From: Candidatus Dormiibacterota bacterium
GTDB lineage: Bacteria; Chloroflexota; Dormibacteria; Aeolococcales; Aeolococcaceae
DNA length: 11,606 nt
Direction: 5' to 3'
NCBI GenBank assembly: GCA_027451645.1
Contig: DAIDIX010000032.1
Coordinates: 1 to 11,606, forward strand
Shown here: one piece after another, positions 5,275 through 11,606 of the stretch
Layout of the letters: every line of letters starts with the position of its first letter
Position numbering within the stretch: position 1 is the first letter of the stretch
Translations under genes and position numbers: made by a program
Notes under the pieces: generated by a model
Databases searched by the model: none
What the model was told of the DNA's origin: nothing
Seen by the model: only the letters and a program-made list of their open reading frames with translations

Positions 5275-7677
5275 ATGCTCACCATACTCATACTCATCAT
5301 CATCATTGCCCTCGTGATTGCAGGGGGGATATATGGGTGGTGGTGGCTGTTCCGTTCCGCTCTCCCGCTGAAGACGGGCACACTCACACTTTCTGAGCTT
5401 GATGCACCTGTCACTATCGGCTTCGATGAGCATGATGTGCCGAACATCACTGCTGCATCAATGCATGATGGGGCCTTTACCATGGGGTTCCTCCACGGGC
5501 AGGATCGCCTTTGGCAGCTCGAACTTGCACGAAGGGTAGCAGGAGGGAGGCTAAGCGAGTTCGCTGGCACTGCAACGATTGATGCTGACCGGTTTCTCCG
5601 TCGTGTTGGCCTACGCAGGCTCGCCGAGGAGGAATGGACCTCCACCAATGGCGATGCAAAACTCATGCTTGAAGCGTATGCTGCCGGTGTGAATGCAGCA
5701 CGTCGCGCTGCTCGCCGTCTTCCTCTCGAGTTCAGACTTCTCCGCGGACTTGAGCCAGAGCCCTGGACGCCTGTCGACTCGCTCTCCATTGTGAAGCTTC
5801 TGGGCCTGAGCCTATCGCTCAACTGGGATGTCGAGAAGCAGCGGCTCGATATTCTCCAGCTTCTCGGACCCGAGAAGGCTGCAGAGCTCGATGTCCTGTA
5901 TCCCGAGGCAAACCCCACCATTCTTCAGGAGACTGTCCGGCATCTCTCAGGAGCGAAGCTCAAGACTGCGAAGACTCTCTTTCAGGAGGCTGACCGCTGG
6001 CTCAACTTTGGCAAGGGCGGAAGCAACTCATGGGTACTTGGAGGTGGAAGGACCGAATCGGGAAACCCGCTTCTGTGCAATGACCCCCATCTCCTCCCGT
6101 CTGTGCCATCCCAGTGGTATGGCGCACACATACAGGTGGAAAAGGACTTCGAGTCGACAGGCGTGACCTTTCCTGGAATGCCATTCATCCTCATCGGCCA
6201 CAACAGATCCTGTGCCTGGGGATACACGAACTCCTTCGCGGATGCCCAGGACCTTGTCGTTGAGGAGTTCGATGGTCCAGGGTACAGGAGATACCGTACG
6301 GAGAAGGGAGCCCGACCTAGCAAGATCATCCGCGAGATCATTCGTGTCCGTGACAGTTCCGATGTTGTGGAAGATGTCATCGTCACGCGCCATGGACCAG
6401 TCGTTGAGCGCATAGACGCTTCAGAGAGGGGGAGCTGGAAGGGCCTTGCCCTGCAGTGGACAGCAAATCCCCCTGGAAGGAATGCGGAAGCAATGCTCCG
6501 GATTCAGCGGGCACGTGATTGGGAAACGTTCCGGCAGGCTCATTCCTTCCTCGATGCGCCCTCACAGAATGTCGTCTATGCAGATACAGAGGGACACATC
6601 GGTTATTTCACATGTGGTCGGATACCAGTCCGGAAGCGCAGGCCAAGTGGACTTCCCGTGCCTGGATGGACTGGAGATGCACTGTGGGAGCGGTATCTCA
6701 GTGATGCGGAAGTCCCCCAGCTTTTTGATCCACCTGAGGAGTGCATCATCACAGCAAACAACCAGATTGTCGGTGATGGATTCCCAAAGTATATCGGCAA
6801 CGACTATATGAACGGCTACCGTGCGAAGCGTATTGCTGCCCTGCTTGACAGGCGATACCTCACACCGCAGGACATGAAGGAGTTCCAGCTCGACATCATC
6901 TCTCTCCCTGCCCAGGAAAGCATCCGCATTCTCCGGGGCATCACCTGCAGTGGAAGTGCAGAGACAGTCCGCCAGAAGCTCATTGCCTGGGATGGAGCCA
7001 TGGATCCGAGACACGAGGAACCTGCACTCTTCGAGTGCTTCCTCAGAAGACTTCACGAGCATGCGCTTGTCCCATTCTGTGGAGATGCATGGACAGCTGT
7101 TGCCGGTTTCTCCCTCACACATCCCGTCTTTGGCTACCCGGGAAACACCATAGGACGGTTCACACCATATCTCCTCTCTCTCTGGGCATCGGATGATACG
7201 AAGCTCTTCCAGGGAATCACCTCATGGCATCAGGTTGTTGAACATGCACTTGCTGATGCCCTCACAGATCACCAGGCACTTGCAAAGCGAGTTCACTCGA
7301 AGAAATGGGGGCGCATCCACCATCTCACCCTCATGCATCCTTTTGGAGAGCGGTGGTTCCTCCGCCTCATTTTCAACATTGGACCTGTGCCGATGGCTGG
7401 AAGCACTGACACTGTTGCTGCAAGTGCCTTCAATCCCCGCGAACCATTTGCAACGAGCATGTGGGCACCATCATGGCGTCAGATCCTTGATCCTGGAAAC
7501 TGGGATCTCTCAAGTGGCATCCACTATCCTGGACAGTCTGGACAGCCTGGTTCCGGACATTACCGTGATCTCATGAAACGGTGGCTGAAAAACGATCAGC
7601 TGCCTCTCCCCTGGACAACCACAAACGTTCAGGCAGCCATCAAGCGTACGCTCATATTGACTCCGGGCACTGTCTGA
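5275..7677 (+). CDS. Penicillin acylase family Ntn hydrolase, membrane-anchored precursor
   Basis: This 800-residue protein is full length for the family, whose precursors are exported and self-cleaved into alpha and beta subunits. The beta-subunit N-terminal Ser is the nucleophile that hydrolyses amide bonds of N-acyl compounds (beta-lactams, acyl-homoserine lactones, N-acyl amino acids). Residues 1-26 form a hydrophobic anchor. The alpha part shows GFLHGQDRLWQLEL (71-84). Cleavage is expected before S250 in GKGGSNSWVLGG. The beta part shows NDPHL (269-273), IGHNRSCAWGYTN (307-319), RHGPV (372-376), TANNQ (493-497, oxyanion Asn), MAGSTDTV (707-714) and YPGQSGQPGSGHYRD (751-765). All expected motifs are present, so it should be active outside the membrane. 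ATG 5275 has no Shine-Dalgarno, but no upstream in-frame start exists and the anchor begins there. It heads a three-gene run with an 11-nt gap to the next gene. The substrate is unknown. Confidence 0.93.
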   Translation: MLTILILIIIIALVIAGGIYGWWWLFRSALPLKTGTLTLSELDAPVTIGFDEHDVPNITAASMHDGAFTMGFLHGQDRLWQLELARRVAGGRLSEFAGTATIDADRFLRRVGLRRLAEEEWTSTNGDAKLMLEAYAAGVNAARRAARRLPLEFRLLRGLEPEPWTPVDSLSIVKLLGLSLSLNWDVEKQRLDILQLLGPEKAAELDVLYPEANPTILQETVRHLSGAKLKTAKTLFQEADRWLNFGKGGSNSWVLGGGRTESGNPLLCNDPHLLPSVPSQWYGAHIQVEKDFESTGVTFPGMPFILIGHNRSCAWGYTNSFADAQDLVVEEFDGPGYRRYRTEKGARPSKIIREIIRVRDSSDVVEDVIVTRHGPVVERIDASERGSWKGLALQWTANPPGRNAEAMLRIQRARDWETFRQAHSFLDAPSQNVVYADTEGHIGYFTCGRIPVRKRRPSGLPVPGWTGDALWERYLSDAEVPQLFDPPEECIITANNQIVGDGFPKYIGNDYMNGYRAKRIAALLDRRYLTPQDMKEFQLDIISLPAQESIRILRGITCSGSAETVRQKLIAWDGAMDPRHEEPALFECFLRRLHEHALVPFCGDAWTAVAGFSLTHPVFGYPGNTIGRFTPYLLSLWASDDTKLFQGITSWHQVVEHALADALTDHQALAKRVHSKKWGRIHHLTLMHPFGERWFLRLIFNIGPVPMAGSTDTVAASAFNPREPFATSMWAPSWRQILDPGNWDLSSGIHYPGQSGQPGSGHYRDLMKRWLKNDQLPLPWTTTNVQAAIKRTLILTPGTV

Positions 7678-7688
7678 AGGAATTCCAC

Positions 7689-8195
7689 ATGATGCGAGCA
7701 CGTCACCTTGCACTCCGCAGCACCCTGCAGGCACACAGGCTTGTCTCAGCAGCAGGAAGCGCACTGCTCGTCATATGGGCTTTGCTGTTCATCCTCCCTG
7801 CAGAAGTGGTGCATGCTGCTCATCCCAAACCCTCACTGCCACCACTTCCCACGAGCTCTACAACTCCAGTTCCCACACCGACAGTCTCCCTCTCTCCGAC
7901 TGCGACACCTGTCACCATCCTGCTGCCATCTTCAACACCGTACCCGACACCAACAGTTCCTCCCACGGCTCCTCCCATTTCGACAATGAGCGCTGGAGGT
8001 GGATTCACTTCAAGCATCCCTGTCCATCTCCCCCCATCATTTGTTGCCCAGCCGTCATACAATCTTGCGGCTGTCCCGCAGTCCATTGTCCCGGGAAATG
8101 GGTCGACAAGTTGGCAAGGTGTGTTTATTGTGATGATAGTCATCCTCCTTGGCGTTGGAGGCACTGTACTCATCATTCGTTCCAACATCGGCTGA
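7689..8195 (+). CDS. Short Pro/Thr/Ser-rich single-pass surface protein, no known family
   Basis: This 168-residue protein has a basic N-terminus and hydrophobic core (residues 17-40), with a likely signal-peptidase site at VHA-AHP (41-43). Residues 47-100 are rich in Pro, Thr and Ser with PTPT and PTPTV units, forming an extended stalk that could be glycosylated. A Gly/Ser/Pro region with two aromatic residues (102-140) follows. A C-terminal membrane helix (about 143-163, FIVMIVILLGVGGTVLII) ends in a very short cytoplasmic tail, RSNIG. The product is therefore a type I membrane stub. ATG 7689 is chosen over the in-frame ATG at 7581 because the latter lies inside the acylase gene and AAGGA, overlapping the acylase stop, precedes 7689 at good spacing. 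It probably forms one transcript with the acylase. No enzymatic motif is visible; it may be a partner, spacer or anchor. Confidence 0.75.
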   Translation: MMRARHLALRSTLQAHRLVSAAGSALLVIWALLFILPAEVVHAAHPKPSLPPLPTSSTTPVPTPTVSLSPTATPVTILLPSSTPYPTPTVPPTAPPISTMSAGGGFTSSIPVHLPPSFVAQPSYNLAAVPQSIVPGNGSTSWQGVFIVMIVILLGVGGTVLIIRSNIG

Positions 8196-8219
8196 ACATC
8201 GCACACGGGGGTTGCCCTT

Positions 8220-8882
8220 GTGGCTTCACGAACTGCGCAGCGCGGAAGTATCCGGGGGTGCTGCTGTGGCACGCTCCTGGCAGCAATACTCCTCATTGGC
8301 GGCTTTCTTTTCTGGAATGCCCATACCACCCCTTCGGGAGTGACCCCACCCACTGGTCCATCCACAGCAGCAACTGCTGCAGGAATAATCGCTGCAGTGG
8401 GAAGCTCAGTGCAGTCGCAGCTTCCCAATACTGGTCATGCCAGAATTGTGCTCACGGAAAGTGACCTCACAGTTCTCGCCCAGTCAGTCAGTGCAGCATC
8501 ACCTTCTGGCATGGATTCGTCACTCCAGGTAACGACCTGGGACGGAAAGATTGTCATTGCAGATGTCATCCACATTGGACCGCTTGGCATCTGGCGAGCA
8601 GGCTATTTCACCCTCTCCTCGGGAGAAACGCTCCCCCTTGTTACTCCAACCCTCACTGCAATTCGGGTGGGAAATTTCAGCGTTCCATCAGGACTCGTGG
8701 CACTTCTTGGTTCGGCAATTGCAAAGTCAGATCCCGTTGCAACCCTCTTCCAGTCAAGCACCTCACTCGCTTCCTTCTCCCAGAGTCTCGACTGTGCTGC
8801 AGTGACACCAAATGGAGTGGTTCTCTGGGTGCATGCACCGCGGGTCGCAGCCCTTCCAGGACTCTGCTCCGGGAAGCAGTAG
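8220..8882 (+). CDS. Membrane-anchored extracytoplasmic protein of unknown function
   Basis: This 220-residue product starts at GTG 8220, with GGGGG 8 nt upstream and a 24-nt gap from the previous gene. The cytoplasmic N-terminus ends in RGCCCG (C14-C16), directly before one hydrophobic helix (17-33). The Cys triplet precedes the helix, so it is not a lipobox. A Thr/Pro/Ala linker (36-60) leads to a globular domain with alternating strands: ARIVLTESDLTVLAQ (74-88), LQVTTWDGKIVIADVIHIG (102-120), then PTLTAIRVGNFSVPSGLVALL (143-163). This pattern loosely recalls lipid-binding-like or DUF2993-like extracytoplasmic domains in other lineages, but I cannot assign it. Two Cys near the end (C192, C216) could form a disulfide outside the cell. 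Last gene of the acylase run; it ends 4 bp from a convergent surface-protein gene, with no clear terminator between them. Confidence 0.75.
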   Translation: MASRTAQRGSIRGCCCGTLLAAILLIGGFLFWNAHTTPSGVTPPTGPSTAATAAGIIAAVGSSVQSQLPNTGHARIVLTESDLTVLAQSVSAASPSGMDSSLQVTTWDGKIVIADVIHIGPLGIWRAGYFTLSSGETLPLVTPTLTAIRVGNFSVPSGLVALLGSAIAKSDPVATLFQSSTSLASFSQSLDCAAVTPNGVVLWVHAPRVAALPGLCSGKQ

Positions 8883-8886
8883 CGAT

Positions 8887-10494
8887 TCATCCTGCCTGGT
8901 GGTGCAGGTGCCGCATGATGACATACCACCGTGCTTCCTCAGCAATGATGAAGAGTGCGAGCAGGCCAACGGCCAGCAGCATGTAGCCGTAGAGGGCATG
9001 GAGAAGCGATGGTCCGAAGAAGAGCCCCCCGATAATGGAGATGGGGAGCACGATGGGGAGCCCAGTTGCATAGATGGCCTGCGGAATGATGGATGCTGAG
9101 CTTCCTGGCGAGCCTCCTGGGTGACCTCCTCCGCTACCTCCAGAGGAGGACGCAAGTGCAAATGGCAGCGGAAGTACGCTTGTCGATGTTGTGGCAGTGG
9201 GACTTGGTGGCACCGTAGGAGTGGCTGTTGGCGCTGGAGTGGGCGTTGGCGTTGGTGTTGGTGTTGGTGTTGGTGTTGGCGTGGGTTTGAGAGTCGCTTT
9301 GATGGTGGGCGCTGGAGTCGGGGATGGTGTTGGCAGGAGTGTCGAGGTGGGAAGTGGAGTAGGAGTAGGAGTTGATGTAGATGTGGGAGTAGGTGTGGGG
9401 GTTGATGTTGGAGGAGCAGTAACAGTCAGTGTCGTGGTGCCTGATGATCCGAGAAAGAGTTTTGTGGAAGTGCCACTGCCCGTGCTGGAGTATGTCTCCT
9501 GGTATGTAGCAGTAACGCCATACGTTCCAGCAGACGAGAACGTGATGCCTGATACGGAACAGCTTCCACTGGCACTTGATGCAGTCAAAGAGCATGATCC
9601 TAAGGCTCCATTGTTGTCCGTGAAGCTCACCGTTCCCGTTGTTGCTGCTGTGACCGTTGCAGTGAGCGAGGTTGTACTGCCTGCAACAAGTGTGGAAGAT
9701 CCTGTACTTACTGCTGTCGTTGTCGCTGTGGGCGTTATGGTCACACCAAATGTGGGTGCAGCTGGAGTGAGAAGTTCTCCTCCCTGTCCCACTGGATTCC
9801 CATTCGTATACTCCGGAAAAATCAGATACGAAGTTCCTGCATGATATGTGGAACTCTGCGAAAGTACAGTGGCAAGACTTGTCAGTGGCACTGCAACCAC
9901 TTGCTGTGTACTGCTTCCTGTTGGTGTGACAGTGAGCGTTCCAATACATGGCACATTCGACGCAGTTGTAATGCAGATCGTGCCAGCCTGACTGTCATTC
10001 ACACTTGACGTCTGAATGGGATAGACTGCCTGCACATTTCCATTGGAAATGCTTGCCCCGAGAATTGCAGTGTTTGCCTTGGTAACTGTAACTGCAGCTT
10101 CTGGAACTGTGCTGCTTGTACACCCTGTTCCAGAGGAGACAAGGCAGAGGAGTGTCGGTGCGGTGGGGCTTGTAGTTAGCGACGTCACACCAATTGAACC
10201 AGTTGCAACACAGTTTCCCCCAGATGCTGCTGCATTGACGGTGGGTCCTGCTGTTGACGGACTATATGTGAACACCGGACTTCCTGCTGGACATGAACCA
10301 GTTGCTGCCCAATACCATTGAATCGAGCTAGGGGTATGGCTATTCATCACGACAAATTCACCTGAAGTGGCAGTGAGTGGGACTGCACCATACACCCGTT
10401 CAGAGCCTATTATGCTGAGTGCAAGAATTCCAGACAGTAGCGCAGCTCCAGCACGGAGATATGCTGCAATCCTTGATCTATCCTCGCGCGCCAT
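8887..10494 (-). CDS. Secreted Ig-like surface protein with Thr-Pro stalk and C-terminal membrane hairpin
   Basis: The 535-residue protein has a signal peptide (basic start, hydrophobic 15-30, likely cleavage after VYG at 36). Residues 39-255 form a Ser/Thr/Val-rich region of no clear family with Cys pairs C68/C95, C117/C125 and C174/C183. About 256-358 is a bacterial Ig-like domain of the Big_3_5 type (TATVTAATTGTVSFTDNNG, then C301/C312, then GTYGVTATYQETYSS). Residues 361-435 are a Pro/Thr stalk with an uninterrupted PT run (404-420). A Gly/Ser/His linker (450-468) precedes two membrane segments (about 477-495 and 500-519) and a short tail, RHLHHQAG. With two passes the tail would face outward again; topology is inferred. 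No sortase motif is seen. The ATG has a perfect AGGAGG 8 nt upstream, overlapping the preceding gene's stop. Probably a stalked adhesin or envelope protein. Confidence 0.85.
   Translation of the reverse strand: MAREDRSRIAAYLRAGAALLSGILALSIIGSERVYGAVPLTATSGEFVVMNSHTPSSIQWYWAATGSCPAGSPVFTYSPSTAGPTVNAAASGGNCVATGSIGVTSLTTSPTAPTLLCLVSSGTGCTSSTVPEAAVTVTKANTAILGASISNGNVQAVYPIQTSSVNDSQAGTICITTASNVPCIGTLTVTPTGSSTQQVVAVPLTSLATVLSQSSTYHAGTSYLIFPEYTNGNPVGQGGELLTPAAPTFGVTITPTATTTAVSTGSSTLVAGSTTSLTATVTAATTGTVSFTDNNGALGSCSLTASSASGSCSVSGITFSSAGTYGVTATYQETYSSTGSGTSTKLFLGSSGTTTLTVTAPPTSTPTPTPTSTSTPTPTPLPTSTLLPTPSPTPAPTIKATLKPTPTPTPTPTPTPTPTPAPTATPTVPPSPTATTSTSVLPLPFALASSSGGSGGGHPGGSPGSSASIIPQAIYATGLPIVLPISIIGGLFFGPSLLHALYGYMLLAVGLLALFIIAEEARWYVIMRHLHHQAG
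9245..9280. repeat. Hexanucleotide tandem array encoding Thr-Pro
   Basis: Six GTTGGY units in plus-strand orientation, the central four exact GTTGGT (9251-9274), encode alternating Thr-Pro on the minus strand. Degenerate units of the same kind extend over roughly 9225-9415. The period is 6 nt, so slippage would change stalk length without breaking the frame. Confidence 0.92.
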
Positions 10495-10502
10495 CTGGGC
10501 TT

Positions 10503-10508
10503 CCTCCT
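10503..10508 (-). promoter_or_regulatory. Ribosome binding site overlapping the upstream stop codon
   Basis: On the minus strand, TAGGAGG contains the stop TAG (10507-10509) of the Ig-repeat gene and the AGGAGG of the next gene, 8 nt before its ATG. This arrangement usually couples translation of the two genes. Confidence 0.75.
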
Positions 10509-11606
10509 AGCGAGAATTGCTGAAGTGAATGTCCGATGAACGATTGGGATCGGAGTGGTCATCCTGGATGCCATTAATCGCAATCTCGGTACGGACGTCA
10601 CCTACAGCTGCATGAATCCAGTGATCTATGCACTGCCAAAAATGGGGAAGATCACAGCGAGGTGGCAGTGGACCACAGTCAAAGCGGGCAAGCAGATGTT
10701 CGTATGCTCCAAAGTGCCATCCTCTTCCCGGAAGATCGCAATGGTTTGGTCCAACAGTGAGGCTGAGTGACCCAGTGCTTGCGAGGAACACGTCGTTTCC
10801 ACTGTAGGATGCCGTGAGCGATAGAGTGCCAGGAGTTCCTGTAGTGTAGCTGCACGTGGCTGTTCCATTGACAAGGGCAGTATTCGTGCAGCCCTGGATG
10901 GCTGCACCATCTGCAGCAAAGCTCACAGATCCTCCTGGAGCGCCAAAAGTAGTGACTTGGGATGTCACGACTGCAGTAAGTGTGTCCTGCTCACTGGGAT
11001 GGAGCGTCTGGAGTGACGAGGTGAGTGAAACAGTGGTTGCCACCTGGCCGACAGTGTCGCTTCCACTGGCGGAAGCTGTCGCATACGATGCATCACCACT
11101 GTACGTTGCCGTGATGGTATCCGTACCTGCAGGGAGGACACTTGTGCACTGGGCTACTCCATTCGCGATTCCAACTGCAGAGCAGGAAGAGATGGGGGTT
11201 CCATTGACCGTAAATGCGAACGTTCCTGTCGGTGCTGCTATGGCACCACTCGGGAGTACAAGAGATGCCGTTGACGTTACCTGCTCATTCACCATGGCAG
11301 GTTCAGGACTGATTGCAAGATTCACTACTGGCACTGCCTTCGCTATCGTATCCGTGACTGCTGCAGAGGTGCTTGCTGCTGTGGATCCGTCACCACTGTA
11401 CGCTGCAGCAAAGCTGTGGGATCCAGCACCAGGAATGTACGTATAGGATGCCGTTCCTCCTGCAAGCTGCACTGTTGCAAGCGTTCCACTGCCATCTGTG
11501 AAGGTTATGGATCCCGTTGGCGCATCAGCTGCAGAGACTGTCGCAGAGACTGTTACGGACGTTCCGTATGTTCCTCCCTGTGGGGAGACAGACACTGCTG
11601 TCATGC
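10507..11606 (-). CDS. Ig-like repeat surface protein with His/Cys/Trp-rich tail (5' end outside window)
   Basis: The frame is open to the right edge, so the true start lies outside; 366 codons with stop are visible, plus two bases. Counting from the Met codon at 11602-11604, three Ig-like (Big_3_5-type) repeats follow: about 2-90 (GSITFTDGSG ... AAYSGDGSTAAST), 91-187 (GTFAFTVNG, C141/C153, TATYSGDASYATA) and 188-286 (GSVSFAADG, C239/C251, TASYSGNDVFLAS). Such repeats build rod-like extracellular stalks or adhesins. After SLTVGP (residue 286) the composition changes sharply: the last 79 residues hold 4 Cys, 8 His, 3 Trp and many charged residues, with CDLP twice (289-292, 317-320). No membrane anchor or sortase signal is visible at the C-terminus. 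The other two frames stop soon and do not continue the Ig pattern, so no simple frameshift is shown. Its stop overlaps the next gene's ribosome binding site. Confidence 0.82.
   Translation of the reverse strand, partial: MTAVSVSPQGGTYGTSVTVSATVSAADAPTGSITFTDGSGTLATVQLAGGTASYTYIPGAGSHSFAAAYSGDGSTAASTSAAVTDTIAKAVPVVNLAISPEPAMVNEQVTSTASLVLPSGAIAAPTGTFAFTVNGTPISSCSAVGIANGVAQCTSVLPAGTDTITATYSGDASYATASASGSDTVGQVATTVSLTSSLQTLHPSEQDTLTAVVTSQVTTFGAPGGSVSFAADGAAIQGCTNTALVNGTATCSYTTGTPGTLSLTASYSGNDVFLASTGSLSLTVGPNHCDLPGRGWHFGAYEHLLARFDCGPLPPRCDLPHFWQCIDHWIHAAVGDVRTEIAINGIQDDHSDPNRSSDIHFSNSR

Noticed and set aside
5250..5921. Minus-strand frame of 223 codons
   Set aside because: Antisense to the N-terminal part of the penicillin acylase, which is confidently coding on the plus strand.
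8258..8266. Lipobox for the CCC motif of the 8220-8882 product
   Set aside because: The cysteines precede the hydrophobic helix, while a lipobox cysteine follows it.
7820..8428. Minus-strand frame of 202 codons, Gly/Val-rich
   Set aside because: Antisense image of the Pro/Thr stalk and following gene; no start signal or domain.
8864..8879. Imperfect hairpin near the end of the 220-residue protein gene as a convergent terminator
   Set aside because: Only five paired bases (CTGCT/AGCAG), and no T-run on either strand.
9191..9844. Plus-strand frame with a long Gly-Val repeat, elastin-like
   Set aside because: It is the antisense reading of the Thr-Pro hexamer array; the minus-strand gene has signal peptide, Ig domain, membrane segments and a perfect ribosome binding site.
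10626..10919. Alternative minus-strand frame that might restore a different C-terminus after a frameshift
   Set aside because: It does not continue the Ig-like pattern, ends quickly at a stop, and its short hydrophobic end is not a convincing membrane anchor.
10856..11446. Plus-strand frame of 196 codons
   Set aside because: Antisense to Ig-like repeats 2 and 3; periodic composition is inherited from them.

Overview
The window is about 11.6 kb of gene-dense bacterial DNA. It uses TGA as an ordinary stop, has Shine-Dalgarno sites of the AGGAGG type and looks moderately GC-rich. I cannot name the organism. The left-hand SDR/acyltransferase pair resembles, from memory, the Mycobacterium tuberculosis Rv0501-Rv0502 neighbours. 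The right-hand surface proteins carry Ig-like repeats and Thr-Pro stalks of a kind common in Actinobacteriota, Chloroflexota (Ktedonobacteria) and Acidobacteriota. An uncultivated soil lineage near Actinobacteriota/Chloroflexota is my best guess, made without any search.

Left block, minus strand (3262 to 1): three tightly packed genes read as one operon. They are a Glu/Leu/Phe/Val dehydrogenase-family protein, an atypical extended SDR, and a PlsC-type lysophospholipid acyltransferase that runs off the window. The most notable observation here is that the dehydrogenase keeps its fold motifs, Rossmann motif and catalytic-region Asp165 but has Met in place of the catalytic Lys125 and Ile in place of the substrate lysine Lys89. 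It may be a pseudoenzyme or a repurposed enzyme.

Middle block, plus strand (3526 to 8882): first comes a small basic protein with duplicated RDVKK motifs, a coiled coil, an AT-hook and a histone-H1-like Lys/Pro/Ala tail, closed by a strong intrinsic terminator. Next is a GalE-like NAD-dependent sugar epimerase/dehydratase. Then come three genes spaced 11 and 24 nt apart: a complete membrane-anchored penicillin-acylase-family Ntn hydrolase, a short Pro/Thr-rich single-pass surface protein, and a membrane-anchored extracytoplasmic protein of unknown function.

Right block, minus strand (11606 to 8887), convergent with the middle block: a multi-domain Ig-like repeat protein (its N-terminus lies outside the window) with an abrupt His/Cys/Trp-rich C-terminal tail, followed by a second secreted Ig-like protein with a long Thr-Pro stalk and two C-terminal membrane segments. 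The stop codon of the first overlaps the ribosome binding site of the second.

In functional terms the left operon suggests lipid or envelope precursor metabolism. The right-hand two thirds look like an envelope and cell-surface region: sugar-nucleotide modification, an exported amidase, and stalked surface proteins. No RNA genes, CRISPR arrays, insertion sequences or phage genes were seen. Whether these parts form a single system is inference only.
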